In this document: piece by piece, positions 59,234 through 64,000 of the stretch | Numbering within the stretch: position 1 is the stretch's first letter | Layout: every line of letters begins with the position of its first letter | Assembly: GCA_965194535.1 (NCBI GenBank) | Contig: OZ239145.1 | Coordinates: forward strand, 682,001-746,000 | Length of the DNA: 64,000 nt | Reading direction: 5' to 3' | Source: Verrucolacustris abundans | Lineage (GTDB): Bacteria > Verrucomicrobiota > Verrucomicrobiia > Methylacidiphilales > Verrucolacustridaceae | Notes under the pieces: model-generated | What the model saw: the letters and a program-made list of their open reading frames with translations, nothing else | Told to the model about the DNA's origin: nothing | Database searches by the model: none | Made by a program: the position numbers and the translations under genes

Positions 59234-60801
59234 AAAACGCACGGGCAATCGGTGTGTTGTCGGTCTTGCTTCTAGGGCTGAGTTGGGTCCGCGCCACGGA
59301 ATCCTCCGGCATTCTGGAAGATCATTCGGAGTGGTATGTTGCGGGCGATTCCTCCCGTGCTTCTCCAGATCTTGGAAAAGACAATCGGGTCAACGGCTGG
59401 ATATTTTTCGGTAGCGAAAAGCTGACCCAGGATTTCGGCGATACCTCGAACCGCTTGGAAAGCCTTCCCTCGTATATCGCCGGGGTGGCGGTGGATTCCG
59501 TAGCCAAGGTGGCTAGATTTCCCGCTTATGTGCCGGTGCCGGCTCCAGGTGGCAAGAGTAACATTGCCGGAACGTTGACGCGGTCGGAAGCGGAGGGGGA
59601 AACCGAACTGCTGACTGTTCGTATTGGGAAGGATGCACCGAAGGTGCTGCGCCTCGCCGTTATGATGGACAATCTCGGATCCGCCGATTACGTGGCTCGC
59701 ACGGTCACGCTCGCCTTGAATGGGGAGGTTGTCGCTTCCCTTCGCTTGCAACCCAACGGATATCCAGACTGGCTTTTTTGGGATTTGCGCGACCTTCGTG
59801 AGGGGGCTGAACTTTCCCTTCGTCTAAATCCGGACAAGGGGGTGGCTGCTATCGGTGGTCTGGTATTTTTATCGGAAAAAAGCGAGGTGGCTAAGCCGGC
59901 TGAGATCACCGCTCCCCTGCCGGTGATTACCAGCAGACCGGGACATGCAGTGGGGGAGTTTTCGCGGGAAGGGGAGTATGTGAAGGACTATTATGTTTTT
60001 CTCGAGGGCGACACCTTCCATCTTTTTTATAATGTGGGTAAGGCCGCCAAGGATCAGCAGTGGTTCGAGCCGGGCAATGAAAAGGCTTTCGGGCACGCGA
60101 CCTCTAAGGACCTCAAGACTTGGGAACACCATCCACGGATCCTTGATGCCGTACCGCAAAGCTGGGAAGGCATGGTGGTTTCCGCTCCCTCTATTATCCA
60201 GCACGATGGACTCTATTACATGTTCTACACCGGCTTTGACGACCGGGTTCCAGGCAAGCAGACCGTCGGTCTTGCCACCAGTAAGGATCTCTTTGAGTGG
60301 AAGCGTCATCCCAGAAATCCGGTTTACGAGGCACCGGATTGGGCGGAGCGCCGGCCGGACGGCTGGATCGACTGCCGTGATTCACACATCATCAGGTATG
60401 GAGATGAATTTCTTCTCTTCACGATGGTCACCACCAAGGAGGGAAAAGGAGCCATTGCGCTGGCCTCCTCGAAAAATCTGAGCGAGTGGAAAGATCTGGG
60501 TCCGGCGGTGGTTACCTTCAAGGAGCCGGAGAGCCCAAGGGTTTTTGAGCATGGTGGCAGCTGTTATATGTTCATTTCGAGTGCCCACGGAAAGAAGTTG
60601 CTACGCACGGCAAATCCGAAGACGGGCCCGTGGGAAGAAATTCCGTTCCGTTGGCCTGCTCCCGGGTTATGGTCCGGTTGGGAAGTGGTGGAACAGGGGA
60701 ATCGGACCATCTTTTCTGCGTTTGAGTGGAAAAGCTTTGGAAACTTCATCCGCTTCTGGGAGGTGAAGTGGAAAGACGGGGTCCCGACTGTATTCTATTA
60801 A
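59230..60801 (+). CDS. Secreted five-bladed beta-propeller glycosidase-like protein (GH43/GH32-type)
   Basis: 523 residues, TTG start within the preceding stop (TTGA), giving a signal peptide (AIGVLSVLLLGLSWVRA). The N-terminal part (about 25-225) is a beta-sandwich with TVTLALNGEVVASLRLQ, which may bind sugar. The C-terminal part (about 235-523) is a propeller: KDYYVFLEGDTFHLFYNVG, APSIIQHDGLYYMFYTGFD, CRDSHIIRYGDEFLLFTMV, GSCYMFISSAH. Acidic residues expected of GH43/GH32 catalytic centres are present (Asp in YVKDYY, DCRDSH), but I cannot fix a catalytic triad. The protein is related to the propeller parts of the GH29 and sulfatase fusions. Confidence 0.8.
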   Translation: MKNARAIGVLSVLLLGLSWVRATESSGILEDHSEWYVAGDSSRASPDLGKDNRVNGWIFFGSEKLTQDFGDTSNRLESLPSYIAGVAVDSVAKVARFPAYVPVPAPGGKSNIAGTLTRSEAEGETELLTVRIGKDAPKVLRLAVMMDNLGSADYVARTVTLALNGEVVASLRLQPNGYPDWLFWDLRDLREGAELSLRLNPDKGVAAIGGLVFLSEKSEVAKPAEITAPLPVITSRPGHAVGEFSREGEYVKDYYVFLEGDTFHLFYNVGKAAKDQQWFEPGNEKAFGHATSKDLKTWEHHPRILDAVPQSWEGMVVSAPSIIQHDGLYYMFYTGFDDRVPGKQTVGLATSKDLFEWKRHPRNPVYEAPDWAERRPDGWIDCRDSHIIRYGDEFLLFTMVTTKEGKGAIALASSKNLSEWKDLGPAVVTFKEPESPRVFEHGGSCYMFISSAHGKKLLRTANPKTGPWEEIPFRWPAPGLWSGWEVVEQGNRTIFSAFEWKSFGNFIRFWEVKWKDGVPTVFY

Positions 60802-60882
60802 TCTTCTCTGGCATTTTCCCGCTACCGCCTGTCACTAGAACCAAGGTATTTCTGAAGCCTTCTTTTAGGGTAGAATGAAATC

Positions 60883-61602
60883 GTGAACGACTGGACCTAT
60901 CAATTCGCCACGACTCAACCCATAAAAAAATCCCCTAGGGCCTTCACTTTGGTAGAGCTTCTGGTGGTGATTGCGATTCTGGGAGGTTTGGCTGTACTAG
61001 TTATCCCCGCCATCAAGTCCGCGACGCTTTCGGCAAGATCAACGGAGGCTCTGTCTAATCTTAAGCAAACGGGTGTACTGGTCGGCAGCTACGCAGCGGA
61101 AAACAACAACCGCCTACCACTCTCCGCCTATTGGCCGTCCATGTACGTATTTCAAAACATCATGGCGGACTACTTTCCTGATTTTAAAAAAGCTCCATAT
61201 AATTCTGCAGCAAAACTGTATCTGCCGAAGATATTCTATGATCCAGTCCTTAAGGGGAAGAATGAGCACCCTTGGGGTTCGTTTGGGGTTAACTCTGCCG
61301 TCATTCTTGATAGCAATGATTACAAGGGAGGAAGTGCACAGGGAGTGGGTATGCCTTTTGCTATGATTCCAACCCCTTCGCAAAAAGTCATCGTCTGTAG
61401 TGCCATTGAAGGAAGTTGGGCTAGTAGCTGGGGTTTTAATGGAAATACCTTTGTACAAAAAGGCTTTGATCCGACGTATGGGCCCGATCCGCGCTATGGG
61501 GGTAAAGCTGGAGCGCTGTTTGCCGACGGTCATGTGGAAAGGCTAGACGTGAAAAATATGGACCCTGCCACCCGCAGGAAATACTTCACCCTCAATCCCT
61601 AA
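60883..61602 (+). CDS. Prepilin-like protein with ADGHV motif
   Basis: 239 residues, GTG start at 60883. A 24-residue leader (rich in polar and basic residues, IKKSPRA) precedes FTLVELLVVIAILGGLAVLV, the N-methylation motif and pilin helix. The C-terminus contains FADGHVERLDV. It belongs to the same broad prepilin-like family as the gene at 29321, but the middle regions differ. It stands between a beta-propeller gene and a GH116 gene on the same strand. The role is unknown beyond a probable link to a pseudopilus-type secretion or surface apparatus. Confidence 0.85.
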   Translation: MNDWTYQFATTQPIKKSPRAFTLVELLVVIAILGGLAVLVIPAIKSATLSARSTEALSNLKQTGVLVGSYAAENNNRLPLSAYWPSMYVFQNIMADYFPDFKKAPYNSAAKLYLPKIFYDPVLKGKNEHPWGSFGVNSAVILDSNDYKGGSAQGVGMPFAMIPTPSQKVIVCSAIEGSWASSWGFNGNTFVQKGFDPTYGPDPRYGGKAGALFADGHVERLDVKNMDPATRRKYFTLNP

Positions 61603-61630
61603 TTGTCTGGGGTTTTCTGATTAGTCATTC

Positions 61631-64000
61631 ATGAGGTTTATTCGGTACTTTTTTCTTTTGTGTTTGGCTTGGACCACGCAGGGTCCTCTAAGGGCGGAAA
61701 GCGCGCCCGTTTTTAAAAAGCTCCCGACTGAGGCTTGGTCGAAAGTTATTCCCGCTGAGAAGAATCTTTCCCCGAAATGGGAGCGGTTGCTCTTTGAACG
61801 TGGTCAACCCAGGAGTTACAATGGCGATGCCCTGATGAACATCGGTATGCCCGTGGGCGGCATCACCACCGGAGCCCTTGTGTATCTCGGAGGGGACGGA
61901 AAGCTTTGGCATTGGGATATTTTCAATCGTCCTCTGAACGGCGTAATGCCCCGGATGATCCAGTACAAGGATCGCTCCTGGCACCAGCGCCCGAAGGGAA
62001 TCGAAGTCTGGCAGGGGGGGAACTACATCGATCCGATCCGAGACCAACCATCTCCCTTCGCCCAGGGATTTGCACTAAAAGTCACGATCGATGGAAAAGA
62101 GCAAATCCGCACCCTTGACCGGAAGGGTTGGAAAGAGGTGGTCTTTGCCGGAGCGTATCCGTTCGGCACGGTGACTTATTCGGATCCGGATTGCCCGGTG
62201 AAGGTCACCTTGGAGGCCTACTCGCCATTCATACCGCTGAACTACGAAGATTCGAGTTACCCCGCAGTAATCATGCGGTACCGGTTGGACAACATCTCGA
62301 AGCAGGCATTGGAAGCTGAGATCGGGGGCTGGCTGGAAAACCCGGTTCTGATCGATACCCTCCGAGCTTATCCTGGGGTCCTGCGGAGTAACTCGATCGT
62401 TTCAGAGAAGGGCTTGGCCATGGTGGTTAGCCAAGCCACGGATCCCACGAGCGGAAAACCGGCACGCCCTGACATCGTCTTTGAGGATTTTGAAAAGGCA
62501 ACGTACGAAGGCTGGGAAGTCGAAGGCACGGCCTTTGGCAAGGGGCCTGTGGCCAAAGTGGAGGTACCTGCCCATGTCGGCGAAACCGGGATGAAGGGAA
62601 GCCGAGCGGTGAATAGTCACGCTTCGGCTCCGGGGGATACGTCTGTGCCGCCCGATCCGGGAAAGGACTCGGTCAAGCGCGATGCCGCCACGGGTAAGCT
62701 GATCAGCCGACCCTTCACCATTGAACGTAACTTCATCACTTTCCTTATCGGCGGCGGTGGGCATGCGGATACTGCCGTGCGGCTTCTGGTCGATGGAAAG
62801 GTGGTCCATACCGCGAGCGGGCCGACCAGCAGCGCGATGCGCGAGGCCACTTTTGATGTCACGGGTTTGCAGGGCAAGACGGCGAAACTGGAGGTGGTCG
62901 ACCAAGTCACTGGTAGCTGGGGACACGTCAGCGTGGACCAAATTGAGTTCCGGGACATCGTAACTCCGCTCGAAAAGCAGCGCGATTGGGGGAGCATGGC
63001 GTTGGCGGCAATCGGGCAGAATCCCTGCCGTGCAAGTGCGGAACTCGCTGTTCCTTCTGAGAAGTCGGTTTTCACAGCCTCTGGACCTGCTGCAGCGACT
63101 TCGCCTGTCGGTAAGCCGTTGATCGGCGGAGTGACCCAAACAGTAAACCTCGCCCCGGGGGCGACCGGAACTGCGCCTTTTGTGATCGCTTGGCATTTCC
63201 CCAACACCATCGAAACCGTGAGGGGGGCGGAGACGGGCTTTCAATATGGGAAACGATTCAAAAATGCTGCGGAAGTAGCCCAGGCGATCGCCAAGAAAGC
63301 GGATCGTCTGGATGAGATGACACGACTCTGGAACCATACTTGGTACGACTCGACTCTGCCTTACTGGTTCCTTGAGCGAACCTTCATCCCGCTTGGCTGT
63401 TTGGCTTCACCGACCTGCTACCGCTTTGGCGATGGGCGTTTTTACACCTACGAAGGCATTCGCAGTTGTTGGGGTCATCCCAACCACGTTTGGCATTATG
63501 CTCAGGCTCATGCTCGGATGTTCCCAGAGTTGGAGCAGGACGTGATCGAACGGGTCTGGTATGGATTCGGGTTTAAACCCGACGGCTCGATGGCCTATCG
63601 GGGTGAAATGGGCGGGGACAGTGCGATTGACGGTCACTGCGGTGTGATTCTTGCGGTATTGCGGGCACATCAGACCAACCCGGACGACCAGATGCTCAAG
63701 CGGCTCTGGCCGCGTGTGAAAAAGTCGATGGAGTACGCTAACTCTTGTGACCGGGATGGGGATGGTTTGTTGGACACCCCTATGCTGACCACGTTGGACG
63801 AGCCGTGGCATGGGGCGATTCCATGGATCAGCAGTCTTTACATCGCCGCTCTTAAAGCAGGGGAGCAGATGGCGCTCGAGATAGGAGACAAGGAGTTTGC
63901 CGCCGATTGCCGGCAGCGTGCGGAGAAGGGGCGAGCCGCCATGGATGCCAAATTGTTTAACGGGGAGTGGTTCATCCAGATTCCCGATCCGGAAAACCCA
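61631..64000 (+). CDS. GH116 beta-glucosidase-type enzyme with an inserted carbohydrate-binding-like domain, 3' truncated by the window
   Basis: 790 codons are visible from ATG 61631; no stop is reached. Signal peptide (FFLLCLAWTTQGPLRA). The N-terminal GH116 domain has MPVGGITTGALVYLGG (about 72-87) and EAYSPFIPLNYEDSSYP, and the catalytic barrel has TYEGIRSCWGHPNHVWHYAQ (the Glu corresponding to the known nucleophile) and TTLDEPWHG, whose Asp is the likely acid/base. Between them lies an insert of about 150 residues (about 270-430: DFEKATYEGWEVEGTAFGKG, SRPFTIERNFITFLIGGGGH, SWGHVSVDQIEF), similar to inserts I recall in planctomycete and verrucomicrobial GH32-type proteins. GH116 enzymes cleave beta-glucosides, beta-xylosides or glucosylceramide. 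Confidence 0.88.
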   Translation, partial: MRFIRYFFLLCLAWTTQGPLRAESAPVFKKLPTEAWSKVIPAEKNLSPKWERLLFERGQPRSYNGDALMNIGMPVGGITTGALVYLGGDGKLWHWDIFNRPLNGVMPRMIQYKDRSWHQRPKGIEVWQGGNYIDPIRDQPSPFAQGFALKVTIDGKEQIRTLDRKGWKEVVFAGAYPFGTVTYSDPDCPVKVTLEAYSPFIPLNYEDSSYPAVIMRYRLDNISKQALEAEIGGWLENPVLIDTLRAYPGVLRSNSIVSEKGLAMVVSQATDPTSGKPARPDIVFEDFEKATYEGWEVEGTAFGKGPVAKVEVPAHVGETGMKGSRAVNSHASAPGDTSVPPDPGKDSVKRDAATGKLISRPFTIERNFITFLIGGGGHADTAVRLLVDGKVVHTASGPTSSAMREATFDVTGLQGKTAKLEVVDQVTGSWGHVSVDQIEFRDIVTPLEKQRDWGSMALAAIGQNPCRASAELAVPSEKSVFTASGPAAATSPVGKPLIGGVTQTVNLAPGATGTAPFVIAWHFPNTIETVRGAETGFQYGKRFKNAAEVAQAIAKKADRLDEMTRLWNHTWYDSTLPYWFLERTFIPLGCLASPTCYRFGDGRFYTYEGIRSCWGHPNHVWHYAQAHARMFPELEQDVIERVWYGFGFKPDGSMAYRGEMGGDSAIDGHCGVILAVLRAHQTNPDDQMLKRLWPRVKKSMEYANSCDRDGDGLLDTPMLTTLDEPWHGAIPWISSLYIAALKAGEQMALEIGDKEFAADCRQRAEKGRAAMDAKLFNGEWFIQIPDPENP

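Noticed and set aside
62402..63337. 311-codon minus-strand open frame inside the GH116 gene
   Set aside because: It is antisense to the continuous GH116 reading frame, with no independent coding evidence.

Overview
The window reads as chromosomal DNA of a free-living, polysaccharide-degrading member of the Verrucomicrobiota. The grounds are: PEP-CTERM-tailed surface proteins beside very long autotransporter-type beta-strand-repeat proteins, prepilin-like proteins with a C-terminal ADGHV motif, fused secreted glycosidases and sulfatases, and a C-terminal module (DANxDGxxNLxxYALG ... KKFLxLKV) that I associate with this phylum. Genus cannot be fixed from the sequence alone. No rRNA, tRNA, CRISPR array, insertion sequence or phage gene was recognised.

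Layout. (1) 1-12.6 kb: tail of an unidentified CDS, a sialate O-acetylesterase-type esterase, an SGNH-hydrolase/PhoD-phosphatase fusion, a GH2 glycosidase, then a divergent pair of translationally coupled fusion enzymes (beta-propeller/GH29 fucosidase and sulfatase/beta-propeller). (2) 12.6-23.4 kb: beta-glucan-type enzymes (multidomain GH5, GH30, Tat-exported GH1, second GH5) around a two-component system whose sensor has several OB-fold-like extracytoplasmic modules. (3) 23.6-30.7 kb: two paralogous beta-solenoid surface proteins, one ending in PEP-CTERM and one in the KKFLxLKV module, then a triad of two related carbohydrate-binding-like secreted proteins flanking a prepilin-like protein. 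(4) 30.7-36.5 kb, minus strand: beta-helix protein, SSS-type Na+ symporter, coupled 63-residue membrane protein, secreted FAD oxidoreductase. (5) 36.5-50 kb: a small secreted protein, an AT-rich 473-bp regulatory gap, then three giant surface proteins (872, 1171, 2016 residues). (6) 50.3-55.7 kb: L-rhamnose catabolism (DeoR regulator, class II aldolase, rhamnulokinase, aldolase-dehydrogenase fusion), chained by ATGA overlaps, preceded by a perfect inverted repeat and followed by an opposite-strand remnant of L-rhamnose mutarotase. (7) 55.7-64 kb: a secreted GH71/GH99-like protein with a CBM9-like tail, a GPH-family sugar:cation symporter, a secreted beta-propeller glycosidase, a second prepilin-like protein and a GH116 glucosidase running off the window end.

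How it fits together. Secreted and lipid-anchored enzymes (fucosidase, sulfatase, esterases, beta-glycosidases) would strip a sulfated or acylated heteropolysaccharide. Two families of cation symporters import the products, and the rhamnose operon takes rhamnulose through phosphorylation and aldol cleavage to dihydroxyacetone phosphate and lactate. No rhamnose isomerase is in the window and the mutarotase is broken, so parts of that pathway must lie elsewhere. The giant repeat proteins look like cell-surface or matrix material. They appear in PEP-CTERM / KKFLxLKV pairs, which suggests two parallel sorting routes.
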